Below, in pieces: positions 8,110-17,566 of a DNA stretch of 64,000 nt; position 1 is the stretch's first letter, and each line of letters begins with the position of its first letter. The position numbers were made by a program, and so were the translations under genes. Source of the stretch: an uncultured Burkholderiales bacterium (GTDB taxonomy: Bacteria > Pseudomonadota > Gammaproteobacteria > Burkholderiales > Eutrophovitaceae); NCBI GenBank assembly GCA_951812315.1, contig CATOSA010000026.1:1-64000 (forward strand), given 5' to 3'. The notes beneath the pieces are model-generated. The model was given only the letters and a program-made list of their open reading frames with translations. It made no database searches and had not been told where the DNA came from.

Positions 8110-8934
8110 TCATGCTACCTTCGATTGCATTTGCACGTTATGCACTTCCCGTTGCGGGAACGGTATGGTGATGCCCGAGCTGCTGAACAGTTCTTTTACT
8201 TTCCGCGTCAGGTCCAGTTTGGCGGCAAAAAAGTTCTCGCGCCTCACCCAAGGGCGCGCGTAGATATTTACCGAGCTGTCTGCAAGCTCGGCGACTGCAA
8301 CAAGCGGCTCGGGTTCTTTAAGAAAACGATCATCTGCTTCGATCAGCTCTCTGACGAGCCTGACCGCCTCATCCATATCGTCCCCGTAGCTGATACTGAA
8401 GGTCAAATCAATGCGCCGCGTTTCATTCTGGGCATAATTTCTGATCGCGCTGCCCCAGATGTGTGAATTGGGTACGATCAGCCCAACGTTGTCGGGCGCA
8501 TGCATTCGTGTGACGAATAGCCCGATCTCGTCAACAGTGCCACCGATCGACGCAAACTCTACGTAGTCGCCGACGCGAAACGGCCGCAGCACCAGCAACA
8601 GTATTCCAACGGCGACGTTGCTCAGCGCGCCCTGTAGTGCCAGGCCGATTGCCAGTCCGGCGGTGCCCAGCAGTGCGACCAGACTTGCTGTCTGCACGCC
8701 GAACTGGTTCAGAACAGCGATAACGGTCACCGCCAGGATCAGAACGCGCGCAATCTTGCCGAGCACGATCGCCAGGGTGGCATCCAGAACCGGGTTTTGA
8801 TCGGCATGATTTCGCACCGTCCTCTGGGCCCATGCGGCGATCAGCCATCCGGCAATCAGTATCGCGACCGCGGCAAGGGCCTTCAAACCGAGGTTGATAA
8901 GAAACTCGATGGTTGCAGGCGTAATCTCCGGCAT
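8110..8934 (-). CDS. Small-conductance mechanosensitive channel, MscS family
   Basis: This 274-residue membrane protein has three helices. The pore helix GTAGLAIGLALQGALSNVAVG (about residues 88-108) has the Gly/Ala spacing that packs MscS TM3, followed by RPFRVGDYVEFASIGGTVDEIGLFVTR, the hallmark of the beta domain. Its role is release of solutes on hypo-osmotic shock. The ATG at 8934 is chosen because GGAG lies 9 bases before it; the frame continues upstream to 9900 but that part overlaps the VOC gene and has no matching content. It is a stand-alone gene with repeat copy A downstream. Confidence 0.92.
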   Translation of the reverse strand: MPEITPATIEFLINLGLKALAAVAILIAGWLIAAWAQRTVRNHADQNPVLDATLAIVLGKIARVLILAVTVIAVLNQFGVQTASLVALLGTAGLAIGLALQGALSNVAVGILLLVLRPFRVGDYVEFASIGGTVDEIGLFVTRMHAPDNVGLIVPNSHIWGSAIRNYAQNETRRIDLTFSISYGDDMDEAVRLVRELIEADDRFLKEPEPLVAVAELADSSVNIYARPWVRRENFFAAKLDLTRKVKELFSSSGITIPFPQREVHNVQMQSKVA

Positions 8935-9291
8935 GGGTTCTCCTTTCGTGACTGATTTCGGACCGCCCGGCTGTTGAACTAAAGCGAGCAGGCATTCGTG
9001 AATGCAGGTGGCAGATGTCGCGTGGTATGGATCATCCGCCGACCTTGTGTTGTTTTCCCACCTTGTTCGTTGGCGATAGTACATCGCGCCGCCGTCCCGA
9101 AGTCGTTTGCGATAGTGCTGACTGGCGCATTGCGATGTCCGGGTCCGCACAAATAACCGCGATGTGGGAAGGTTCTGAAGGCGGCAGCGCACGTGCTGCC
9201 TGGTGCAGGCTAGCCAGATGGTTGTAAGCTCTACGCAGGTCAGGCCGATGTCCCGGCCGCCGACTGATTTCTTACTACTGGAAAAGCCCTG
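8935..9291. other. Intergenic region between divergent genes
   Basis: This 357-base gap lies between mscS (minus) and the VOC gene (plus) and must hold both promoters. I see no convincing promoter boxes, palindrome or small gene in it. Confidence 0.5.
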
Positions 9292-9936
9292 ATGCCGGAA
9301 TCGACACTCGATCATATTGTTATTACTGCCCCGACCTTGAAATCTGGCGTGGAGTGGGTCAGGGATACCCTGGACGCAACGCCTGAATTCGGTGGAACCC
9401 ATCCCCAGTTTGCCACCCACAACTGCCTGTTGAGCCTTGGTGGACAGACGTATCTCGAGGTGATTGCGCCGGATCCGAACGCGGCTGCACCGGAGCGGCC
9501 ACGTTTGTTTGATCTGGACCATGTCCAACGCACATCTGATCCGCGTCTTGCTGCCTGGGTTGCGCGGACCACAGATATCAAGGCGGTTGTCTCCGCGTGC
9601 TCCGAGCCGCCGGGTACGATCGAGCCGATGAGCCGCGGCGAACTCAATTGGTTGATTACGCTTACCCGGGATGGCTCGTTGACCCTGGACGGGACTGCGC
9701 CGATCCTGATCGAATGGCCACCGGCAACGCATCCGAGTACGGCCATGCGTGAAACAGGCTGCCGCCTGCTCGCTCTGGAACTGCATCATCCCGACAGCGG
9801 ACGCGTCGCACGCGTACTGAAGTCCATCGGCTTCGAAAGCGATGTCGATGTCAAGCCGACGCAGGATGAAGGGGAACCATTTCTGGTGGCAACCATTCAT
9901 ACAGCACGAGGCGAAATATCGCTGTCGAAGCCTTGA
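9292..9936 (+). CDS. VOC-superfamily (glyoxalase-like domain) protein
   Basis: This 214-residue cytosolic protein begins with the vicinal-oxygen-chelate pattern LDHIVITAPTLKSGVEWVRDTL, where H8 would be a metal ligand. It continues GGTHPQFATHNCLLSLGGQTYLEVIAPDP, matching the Glyoxalase_3 group in which the E of YLEV is a second ligand. The C-terminal half (LLALELHHPDSGRVARVLKSIGF) repeats the fold. Members are usually lyases or dioxygenases on small metabolites; the substrate is not inferable. It stands alone with its own start ATG. Confidence 0.85.
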   Translation: MPESTLDHIVITAPTLKSGVEWVRDTLDATPEFGGTHPQFATHNCLLSLGGQTYLEVIAPDPNAAAPERPRLFDLDHVQRTSDPRLAAWVARTTDIKAVVSACSEPPGTIEPMSRGELNWLITLTRDGSLTLDGTAPILIEWPPATHPSTAMRETGCRLLALELHHPDSGRVARVLKSIGFESDVDVKPTQDEGEPFLVATIHTARGEISLSKP

Positions 9937-10302
9937 TCGAGTCGTTCGGCAAATTCACACGGTGTCAGACCCAATGAAGAAAGCTGCTGTCAAACGCATC
10001 TGCCTGGACTGCTACCGGAAGATGCACAAGCGTGGGGGGGTGTTTGGACCTGAATCTGGCAATTGCGTATGATTTGATCCGCCATTGGGGAAAAACCATG
10101 GGGAAAAGCCATGGCCACTCGGTGCAATTGATACTGTGCCTGTCACACGCGATCTGGCCGGTAGGCGCCGAGATAGTTTGGCGTGTCCACCACCCAGGTC
10201 GATTTCCTGTAGCTGCAATCAGACGTACCGGTCTTCGGTGCTGGTATGGAGCCGCTCGTAAAATATGGACGCAGGACTGCGTTTACAAAGGATAGGAAGG
10301 CT
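9937..10302. other. Intergenic region
   Basis: This 366-base stretch has no supported gene. It contains two nearby CCATGG boxes (10097 and 10109) and a G-run, but no terminator or promoter I can defend. Confidence 0.4.
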
Positions 10303-10755
10303 ATGAAGTTTCACTACATTGTCGCAATCGTTCTCGGGCTTATTCTGATCCCGGATCAGTCCATGGCAGTCAGAATTGACACTGGTGGAAAAAGCGAAGC
10401 AGAACTTAGTTCGGAAATGGTGCGTCGCTGCCAGCACCAGATGGGGGAGTTCGGAAACGAGGGCGTCAACACGTGCATCGAATCTGAAACTGCGGCGCGA
10501 AAAGCGTTGGATGACTATCCTGATGAGGTTGAAGATATTGCAGATCGCTGCTACCGGATGAACCGCAAGGTTGGATGGTATTTGGTAAAGCGATGCACCG
10601 ACGACAATGCTGCTGCGAAGGAAGCGCTTCAATCCTATCCTGCCGAGCACAGCAGTATCGTCGAGGCCTGCGAAGACGAGTTCGGGCGGCGCAGGTACGA
10701 CCTCGTGTTGCAATGCGCAGATGCGCGCATTGCCAAACAGGCGGCGGGCGATTAG
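10303..10755 (+). CDS. Secreted cysteine-repeat protein of unknown function
   Basis: This 150-residue protein has a signal peptide (MKFHYIVAIVLGLILIPDQS, cleaved near AVRID). The mature part holds about three copies of a roughly 37-residue unit. Each unit has an R-C start, a second Cys 14-15 residues later, AA(R/K)-ALxxYP and a following I-x-x-(R/A)C: CQHQMGEFGNEGVNTC, then CYRMNRKVGWYLVKRC, then CEDEFGRRRYDLVLQC. The spacing suggests one disulfide per helical repeat. The ATG at 10303 has AGGAAGG just upstream. I do not recognise the family. It precedes the RND genes by 120 bases but may not be functionally linked. Confidence 0.75.
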   Translation: MKFHYIVAIVLGLILIPDQSMAVRIDTGGKSEAELSSEMVRRCQHQMGEFGNEGVNTCIESETAARKALDDYPDEVEDIADRCYRMNRKVGWYLVKRCTDDNAAAKEALQSYPAEHSSIVEACEDEFGRRRYDLVLQCADARIAKQAAGD

Positions 10756-10875
10756 TGATCCGGCATGCTTCGCAGGTTGCAGAAGTCTGCTGCGTGCGAA
10801 AGACTTGAGCAGTCTTGCGACGAATGCGTCTGGCCGGCGTGCGCAAATGTGATTTTTTCTGATGGCCTGGGTGAT

Positions 10876-11973
10876 ATGCGCACAATGCTTCGATTCCTGA
10901 ATCTAATCTGTTTGTTGGCCGGATTGGTCAGCGCCATTTCGGTGTATGCGCAAGAGGCCGTGCCGGTTATGGTTGCAGTGGTCGAGCGTGCGAAAAGTGA
11001 CGACGAGTTGCGCCTGACCGGGACGGTTACTTCGGAACGCGTCGCATCCCTCTCGACGAGCGTCAACGGACTCGTGAAGCGGGTGCGCGTTGACGCGGGG
11101 GACCGCGTTTCCGCCGGCAAGGCACTGATCCATCTGGACTCGGCGATGGCGAGGTTGGCACTGGACAGAACCAAGGCTGCGGCGCAAGAGGCGCGTGCAC
11201 AGCTTTCCGAACAGCAGCGTTTGCGCGATGAAGCAAAAGAAATGTTCGAACGCGGACTAATTCCGGAAACGCGATTGCACTCGGCTGAATCAGAGCGAAG
11301 AGTCGCCGCTGCAAGAGTCGATCGCCTCGTGGCCGAACAAAAGGAACAGCAAGAGATTGTTCGCCGTCACACGGTCGTTGCGCCGTTCACGGGTGTAATC
11401 AGCAACAAGTTTACCGACCCGGGCGAATGGGTAGAGACGGGTACCACTGTGCTGGAGCTTGTCGACACTCAGCGTCTTCGCATCGATGTGCAAGTTCCAC
11501 AGGAGCGCTATCGGCAAATCAGCGTCGGCGCGCCTGTCAGTGTCGAGCTCGATGCAGTTGCCGGGCGGTTGCACAAAGGAAAAGTCATTGCGAGAGTTCC
11601 GGTGAACAATCCGGGCGCGCGCACATTTCTCGTGCGCGTCAATATCGACAACGGCGCGAAAGAAATGGCGCCCGGAATGTCGGCACGGGTGGTGTTCAAG
11701 CTGCTCGAAGGGCGTTCAACCGTGCGCGTACCGCGCGACGCGATATTGCGCAAACCTGATGGCAGTACGCGCGTGTGGATCGTTATTGATGGCGGCGCGC
11801 CAACGGTTTCCGAACGGCAGGTCGAATTGGGGCGCTCGCTGCGCGGCTGGGTCGATGTGCAAAGTGGTGTCGATGCCGGCGCGCGAGTCGTCGTGCGAGG
11901 CAACGAGGCGCTGCGCGAAGGGCAACAGGTGCGGGTGCTGTCGGTCGTCCCGGGCACTTCGGGATCTCACTAA
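10876..11973 (+). CDS. RND efflux periplasmic adaptor (membrane fusion protein)
   Basis: This 365-residue protein has an N-terminal signal (MLRFLNLICLLAGLVSAISV). The HlyD-type order follows: a barrel-sandwich half (SLSTSVNGLVKRVRVDAGDRVSAGKALIHLD), an alpha-hairpin rich in Glu/Arg (about residues 95-155), the second lipoyl half (VVAPFTGVISNKFTDPGEWV), then a beta-barrel. It bridges the inner-membrane pump to an outer-membrane channel. The gene ends 2 bases before the pump gene, so the two are co-expressed. The start at 10876 is chosen so that the signal peptide is N-terminal. No outer-membrane factor is present nearby. Confidence 0.9.
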   Translation: MRTMLRFLNLICLLAGLVSAISVYAQEAVPVMVAVVERAKSDDELRLTGTVTSERVASLSTSVNGLVKRVRVDAGDRVSAGKALIHLDSAMARLALDRTKAAAQEARAQLSEQQRLRDEAKEMFERGLIPETRLHSAESERRVAAARVDRLVAEQKEQQEIVRRHTVVAPFTGVISNKFTDPGEWVETGTTVLELVDTQRLRIDVQVPQERYRQISVGAPVSVELDAVAGRLHKGKVIARVPVNNPGARTFLVRVNIDNGAKEMAPGMSARVVFKLLEGRSTVRVPRDAILRKPDGSTRVWIVIDGGAPTVSERQVELGRSLRGWVDVQSGVDAGARVVVRGNEALREGQQVRVLSVVPGTSGSH

Positions 11974-11975
11974 AC

Positions 11976-14900
11976 ATGTTTGAAGGAACGATCAAGCACG
12001 GAACCTTGCTTGCCATTGGCGTGCTGATCGTTTGCGTATTCGGAGTGATGGCGGTACTGCGCGTTCCGGTGCAGATGATTCCGGATCTCGAGTCACGCGT
12101 GATTACGGTGCGTACTTCCTGGTCAGGCGCAACGCCGCAGGACATCGAAAAAGAAATCCTGATCGAGCAGGAGGAACACCTTCGCAGTATTCCCGTTCTG
12201 GAACGCATGGTGTCGACGGCAACCATGGGAGAAGCAATCATTTCCCTGGAGTTTCCGTTTGGCGTGGACATCAGCGATGCACTGATTCGCGTCAACAACG
12301 CACTCAGCCGGGTTCCCGCCTATCCGGAGAACGTTGACGAGCCGCGCCTGTACACCACTTCGTTCTCTAACAACTCGTTCATGTTCTTCCGCGTCTCTCC
12401 ACTTCCCGGCAATCCGAAGGGCGTGGACATGAACATGGTGCGCGATTTCGTTGACGACAATGTACGCACGGTGCTCGAGCGTGTACCCGGCGTGTCCGAA
12501 GTCAGTATCTTCGGAGGCGCTGCGCGGCAAATCCAGATTTTCGTCGACCCCGGGCGCCTGGCAGAGCGCGGCATCTCATTGACGCAACTGCGGGCGGCCG
12601 TCCGCGAGCGAAACCGTGACGTCTCGGGCGGCGATCTGAACAGCGGCAAGCGGCGTTATCTGTTGCGCACGGTCGGCCGGTTTCAGGATTTGAAGGAACT
12701 GGAGGATATGGTGCTGGTCGCGCGCGACGATGCGATCATCCGCCTGAAAGATGTAGCGCGCGTCAGGCTGCATCACTACGAAATTCGCGGTCACTCCTAC
12801 GTGAACGGCGAACAGATTATCTTTCTTTCCATACGCCGGGAAACCGGCTCGAACGTTATCGCGATCAAGGACGCGATCATACCGGTCGCGCAAGCGCTCA
12901 GCCGTGATGTGCTCGAACCGATGGGCATGCAGATCGAACTGACAACTGATGACGTGCGCTATGTCAAAGCATCGATCTCCAATGTCTGGACGAACCTGTC
13001 GATTGGCGCGGTGCTCGCCACCGGGGTTATGTTCCTGTTCTTGCGCTCGGTACCGGCGACGATGGTCGGCGTTATCGGTGTGCCGATTTGCGCGATCGCG
13101 GCGTTCCTGGGACTGCTGTTGGCCGGTCGTACGATCAACGTCATTTCGCTGGCGGGTGTTGCGTTTGCCATTGGTATGACACTTGACAACAGCATTGTCG
13201 TGCTGGAGAGCATTGTTCGTGAGCGCGGCAAGGGACTGAACCGTGTTGAATCTGCGCTGAAGGGTGTGCGCAACGTATGGCCGGCCGTGCTGGCGTCAAC
13301 CCTGACCACGGTGCTGGTATTTACACCATTAGTCTTTCTGGGACTGGAGGCAGGGCAACTTTATTCCGACGTCGCCATCGCAATCGCGGCGTCAATACTC
13401 GTTTCGATGTTTGTCGCAGTGACGGTTGTCCCGTCTGTCAGTGCACGCCTGTCATTCGGGATGAATGGCGGTCCTTCTCGCGATCTCAGCAAGTCGCGCT
13501 TGATCGACGGCATTGCCTGGCTGGCCGGAACGCGACCCCGGCGGTTCGCCTGTCTTGGCGGAATTCTGGCAGCAACCGTCGCCGTTATCGTCTGGTTGAC
13601 CCCGCCTGCGGAATACTTGCCCGAGGGTGAGGAATGGAAAACGTTCTCGATGATGATCGCGCCGACTGGATACAACCTCGAGGAAATGCGAACAATCGCC
13701 GACGAGTTGCACGCGGTTTTTCTGCCTTATCTTGACAAGGATCCGAGCGAATTCGAAGAAACTGACGGCGCTATCCCACCGCTGGCTTACTTCGTATCCA
13801 TTGTGCGACCGCAGTATGTGCGCGTGATTGCGGAGACGAAGGAACCCAAGCACATCTTTGCGTTGATGCGCGCGCTTGATCAACGTTTCTCCGGCTACCC
13901 GGGAATGCGATCCTTCTCATCGCGTGGCTCGATTATTTCCAGTAACGACGGCGGTACGCGCAGCGTCAATGTGGACATAACCGGTTCGGAACTGGCACCC
14001 ATCTATGATGCTGCTCTTGTAGCATATCGGCGCGCGCAGGAGATATTCGAGAATCCCCAGGTCAGGCCGGATCCGCCGACATTGACCCTTGGTCAACCGA
14101 TGCTCGAACTGCGCCCACGCTGGGAGCGCGCGATTGAACTCGGCATGAACGCGCAGGAATTGGGCTTGGCAGTCGCCGGGCTTACTGACGGTGCCTACGT
14201 CGATGAATTCTTTCTCGCTGACGAGAAGATCGACATCTTCATGTACACGACCACGCAGCCCGCTGAGGAACTCGCAGCCATCGCCGCGCTGCCCGTGTAC
14301 ACGCCGCAGGGCACCGTGCTGCCGGTCGGTGCAATCGCCGAGATGAAGGAAACCGTTCACACTAATACCTTGCGCCGCGTCGACGGGCGCAGAACCGTAA
14401 CGCTGAATATCATCCCGCCACGTTCTGTACCGTTGGAGACTGGCGTGCAGGTCGTGCAATCTCAGCTCATTGATCAGATGAAAGCGAACGGAGAAATACC
14501 GGCGGGCGTCACGCTCGATATATCAGGTGCGAGCGACCGGTTGGCCGCGACGCAGCAAGCGCTGTCCGGAAACTACGCAGTCGCTGTCCTGCTGTGCTAT
14601 CTGCTGCTTGTGGCAGTGTTCACACACTGGGGATATCCGCTCGCAATCATGACCACTGTGCCCCTCGGAATTGCCGGTGGTATTGTCGGTTTGTGGATGC
14701 TCAACCTCGTAGGTGGCTGGCTGCCGGCACTTGGGCTCGTGGAAATTCGCCAGTCATTTGACATGATTACGATGCTTGGATTTCTCATCCTGGTTGGCAC
14801 AGTGGTCAACAATCCCATCCTGCTGGTGGATCGTGCCGTGCATAATTTCCGCGATGGCGGCATGGATCCGGTTGCCGCCGTGCGCGACGCGGTCGAGACC

Positions 14901-15137
14901 CGTCTTCGTCCGATTTTGATGTCCAGCATCACTACCATCTTCGGGCTCGCGCCGCTGGTGTTCATTCCCGGGGCGGGCACGGAACTTTATCGGGGCGTTG
15001 GCGCGATCGTACTGTTCGGTCTTTTCTTCGCGACCATGGTTACGCTTGTTTTCCTGCCGTCGCTACTGGTTGAAGTATTTCGCTGGCGCATGCGGATTGC
15101 CTCGGTGATGCAGCAGCGCAATTCCGTCAGTACGTAG
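11976..15137 (+). CDS. RND-family efflux pump permease
   Basis: This 1053-residue inner-membrane pump of the AcrB/MdtB superfamily has TM1 near residues 10-30, a large periplasmic domain, TM2-6 (about 335-490), TM7, a second porter domain, and TM8-12. The TM4 motif reads AIGMTLDNSIVVLE, so the usual Asp-Asp pair is Asp-Asn. The TM10 motif reads LVGTVVNNPILLVD, with Asn where AcrB has the proton-relay Lys. The family exports drugs, lipids or metals by proton antiport; the substrate is unknown. It forms an operon with the adaptor upstream. A MITE-like element begins 42 bases after the stop. Confidence 0.93.
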   Translation: MFEGTIKHGTLLAIGVLIVCVFGVMAVLRVPVQMIPDLESRVITVRTSWSGATPQDIEKEILIEQEEHLRSIPVLERMVSTATMGEAIISLEFPFGVDISDALIRVNNALSRVPAYPENVDEPRLYTTSFSNNSFMFFRVSPLPGNPKGVDMNMVRDFVDDNVRTVLERVPGVSEVSIFGGAARQIQIFVDPGRLAERGISLTQLRAAVRERNRDVSGGDLNSGKRRYLLRTVGRFQDLKELEDMVLVARDDAIIRLKDVARVRLHHYEIRGHSYVNGEQIIFLSIRRETGSNVIAIKDAIIPVAQALSRDVLEPMGMQIELTTDDVRYVKASISNVWTNLSIGAVLATGVMFLFLRSVPATMVGVIGVPICAIAAFLGLLLAGRTINVISLAGVAFAIGMTLDNSIVVLESIVRERGKGLNRVESALKGVRNVWPAVLASTLTTVLVFTPLVFLGLEAGQLYSDVAIAIAASILVSMFVAVTVVPSVSARLSFGMNGGPSRDLSKSRLIDGIAWLAGTRPRRFACLGGILAATVAVIVWLTPPAEYLPEGEEWKTFSMMIAPTGYNLEEMRTIADELHAVFLPYLDKDPSEFEETDGAIPPLAYFVSIVRPQYVRVIAETKEPKHIFALMRALDQRFSGYPGMRSFSSRGSIISSNDGGTRSVNVDITGSELAPIYDAALVAYRRAQEIFENPQVRPDPPTLTLGQPMLELRPRWERAIELGMNAQELGLAVAGLTDGAYVDEFFLADEKIDIFMYTTTQPAEELAAIAALPVYTPQGTVLPVGAIAEMKETVHTNTLRRVDGRRTVTLNIIPPRSVPLETGVQVVQSQLIDQMKANGEIPAGVTLDISGASDRLAATQQALSGNYAVAVLLCYLLLVAVFTHWGYPLAIMTTVPLGIAGGIVGLWMLNLVGGWLPALGLVEIRQSFDMITMLGFLILVGTVVNNPILLVDRAVHNFRDGGMDPVAAVRDAVETRLRPILMSSITTIFGLAPLVFIPGAGTELYRGVGAIVLFGLFFATMVTLVFLPSLLVEVFRWRMRIASVMQQRNSVST

Positions 15138-15179
15138 CTTCAAACTCCGCAGTCCGTAGTCCGTAGGTCGGGCTAGCCC

Positions 15180-15417
15180 GCATGTTTCACGAAGGATTCG
15201 CTTTCAGGGGAAATGTGCCTAAACAGATTGCGACGATCGTCCGCAGAGGAATAGCCAGACTATTGCTCAAGGGTGATCGTTCAAGCTGTGACGGCAGATT
15301 TTTCCTGAAAGTGAATAGGTACAAACTGCTACCGTGAGACGCTGCCGCAAAATGTTTCTAAAAATTTGATTTGTTTCGCGAATCAGTTGAATACCCAACC
15401 GTCTTCGTGAAATATGC
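15180..15417 (+). mobile_element. 238-bp MITE-like element, copy 1
   Basis: The ends are GCATGTTTCACGAAG and CTTCGTGAAATATGC, 15-bp inverted repeats with one mismatch, extended weakly by flanking GGGCTAGC. The first 150 bases are about 95 percent identical to the reverse complement of the same end of 21807-22044, which is also exactly 238 bp. There is no coding frame. It lies directly after the RND operon. Confidence 0.85.
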
Positions 15418-15681
15418 GGGCTAGCGCAGCGTAAGCCGACGTAATCGCCTGGCTTGTGTCACGTCCGTACCTTGTGCGGGACGCCTCATTCGCAATACGG
15501 GCGCGGCATGAAGCTTGCAATTGAAAGCAGTCGACAACAGGAGAAAACAGATGGAACACGTTGATACGCGCGGCTTGACGGCCCATTTCATAGAGGTGGA
15601 CCCCAACGGCTGGACACCAAAATGTAGCTGATAAGTGAAATCTTATGGATTATTCTTTTACGACACAGAGAGGATCCGAAG

Positions 15682-15964
15682 ATGACACGTAGTAAAGAGA
15701 AGAAATCACACGGCGAGCTTCAAGGCCAAAGTAGCACTGGGCGCAGTGCGTGGCGAGCACACACTGGCTGAACAGTTCGACGTTCACCCGAATCAGATCC
15801 AGGACTGGAAGAAACGTCTGGTCGATAGTGCCGAGGACGTGTTCGGTGGCAACGCAGTTGAGGCGCAACACACCGAACGCGAAATCGAGAAGCTGCACGC
15901 CAAGGTCGGGCAACTGACGATGGAGAAAGATTTTCTGTCAAAGTTTCTCGGGCGCGACCGGTGA
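15682..15964 (+). pseudogene. IS3-family OrfA (copy 2), frameshifted
   Basis: Relative to the intact orfA at 1233-1523, one extra T in the fourth codon (CGTAGTAAAG for CGTAGAAAG) shifts the frame, so translation from the normal ATG ends at a TGA about 30 codons on. Nine bases are also missing between two CTGGC repeats, removing three residues before EQFDVHPNQ. The rest of the protein is identical. Confidence 0.88.
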
Positions 15965-16236
15965 GCGAGCGCCGAGCACAGATTCAAAGCGCTCACGAAC
16001 TGTCCAGGGCACGCCGCTGCGAGTTACTCGGAGTGGCACGCTGCACAGCGTACTATCGCGGCGCACAGGTGTCAGCCGAAGACCTTGAGCTGATGCGCCT
16101 GATCGACGAGATCCACCTTGAGCTGCCGTTCTACGGAAGCCGTCGTATTCGCAACGAACTCGATACACGCGGGCTGCAGGTCAATCGTAAGCGCGTACAG
16201 CGGCTGATGCGTCAGATGCAGATCAGGGCGCTGTAG
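15961..16236 (+). pseudogene. IS3-family OrfB N-terminal fragment (copy 2)
   Basis: The 91 codons are identical to the first part of orfB in copy 1, including the same TAG after RAL. The element is cut off 23 bases later, so no DDE domain follows. The shared amber means the lesion existed before the two copies separated. Confidence 0.88.
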
Positions 16237-16410
16237 CCGAAGCGGCGCACCAGCACGCCTCTACATAGCCCGTTCGCCAGGGTGCGCGCAAAATGGCAGG
16301 TACGCCAATTCGCGTGCTTTGTCTTACCCTGGATTCTACGAAGACGCAATCAGGCAATCCTGCCATGGAGTTTATTCTCCGGTAGTCGATTGCCGGCACG
16401 GCGCAAAGCA

Positions 16411-17517
16411 TCAGCGCGCGGGAATGTTAGCTTTTTCCCACGCCCTTACCTGTATGCGCGCCTTGTCAAAAATCCTTTCGTAGTTGTCTTTAAGAAGCAT
16501 TGCCCGCGCCTCTGGCGTCAATTCGGCGAGCATGGGAGCATAAATGTCGTAGGGCTCCAGATACTGCTGCTGCGACCTCGGCGCCACCGCATCCGTGCCA
16601 AACAAAAACCGTTCGGGAAACCGATTGATCAGGCGCGCTGCCATACTGACTGTTTCCGGTGTCCTCATCAGGTACCTGGCCGTCACGTCCCACGAGATGT
16701 CGAAATGAACATGCTTCAATTCCGGTCTGAGCAATGCACGTTCAATCATTCCAAGTTGACTTTCGGGAGGCCGGACGATGCGGCCCAGACCGACATGCGC
16801 CCAGATTACTGTTGTATTCGGATGTCTGAGGAACAGCTCCTCGAGCTTCAAGACGATATAGGGATATTGGTTTGGTCGCGGAAACGGTGTATCGACGTCG
16901 CAATGCAATACCACGGGAAGGCCGACCTCACCCGCAAACTCGAGGATGCGATCAAGCGCCTTGTTGTTCACCGTGGCGACTTCGCCGGCAACTTTCGAAG
17001 ATACAAATTCCTTGTGGATTGAAAATTCACCAATTCCCGAGAAGACGCCGGGAAAGGTCGTAAGAGCTCGCCGGATATGATCCGCCGCATACATGTCGGT
17101 CGGGTTGAAACCGGTAATCATTGGATCGAAACGCGCACGCTCCGCGGGCTTCAACGACCTGTATGCCATCGCGATAAACGCGTCAGTAAACGAATAGTAG
17201 TAAAGGGGTGCATCCGTTTGCGTGTAGTACCTTGGCGCGAAATCACCGGTGCTTGCGTGCATCCACTGCTGCTGCAGCGGAATGCCGGACAGCATCGAAC
17301 GGCCCACCTTATTCCCCATAATCTCGAGGAAATTGCGAATGTCAGGTCCTTCCTGAACATAATTCGTCAGGTGAAAATGAGAGTCGTGAAACAGGTAAGC
17401 ATCATTGTTCGGCAGTGTTTGCTGGCCGAAACCTGACTGCGCTGCCAGACCTGCCGCAAGCAACGGCAGGCAGAGCCACCTCAAATTTCTGCGCGATCGA
17501 ATGCAATCGGACTTCAT
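16411..17517 (-). CDS. Exported amidohydrolase-family metal-dependent hydrolase
   Basis: This 368-residue protein has a signal peptide (residues 1-31, ending SGFGQQ). It carries the amidohydrolase_2 metal motifs: HDSHFH near residue 44 (H47-x-H49), PVVLHCD near 200, WAHVGLGR near 240 and LFGTDAV near 310 (the catalytic Asp). This is a TIM-barrel hydrolase or decarboxylase fold acting in the periplasm. The substrate is unknown. The N-terminal leader and single-gene setting favour a catabolic enzyme. The next gene downstream is gltS, separated by a MITE-like insertion. Confidence 0.83.
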   Translation of the reverse strand: MKSDCIRSRRNLRWLCLPLLAAGLAAQSGFGQQTLPNNDAYLFHDSHFHLTNYVQEGPDIRNFLEIMGNKVGRSMLSGIPLQQQWMHASTGDFAPRYYTQTDAPLYYYSFTDAFIAMAYRSLKPAERARFDPMITGFNPTDMYAADHIRRALTTFPGVFSGIGEFSIHKEFVSSKVAGEVATVNNKALDRILEFAGEVGLPVVLHCDVDTPFPRPNQYPYIVLKLEELFLRHPNTTVIWAHVGLGRIVRPPESQLGMIERALLRPELKHVHFDISWDVTARYLMRTPETVSMAARLINRFPERFLFGTDAVAPRSQQQYLEPYDIYAPMLAELTPEARAMLLKDNYERIFDKARIQVRAWEKANIPAR

Positions 17518-17566
17518 AAAATGTTTCTTTGTACGTGGAGCCTTGATTTGCCTGTAGTGAACGGAA

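Larger units (their letters stand above)
15597..16259 (+). mobile_element. IS3-family element, copy 2 (3' truncated)
   Basis: This copy is nearly identical to copy 1 from the outer end (TGGACCCCAACGGC) through orfA and the first third of orfB. It loses homology after CAGCACGCC at about 16259, and the catalytic region and right end are missing. The first five outside bases (AGAGG) also match the corresponding flank of copy 1, so either the end is slightly longer than I assign or the flanks are related. A 1-bp insertion and a 9-bp deletion distinguish its orfA. Confidence 0.9.

Noticed and set aside
8935-9900. A 596-codon frame that extends mscS upstream by more than 300 codons
   Set aside because: The extension overlaps the VOC gene on the other strand and shows no membrane or channel character. 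A ribosome site and family start support 8934.
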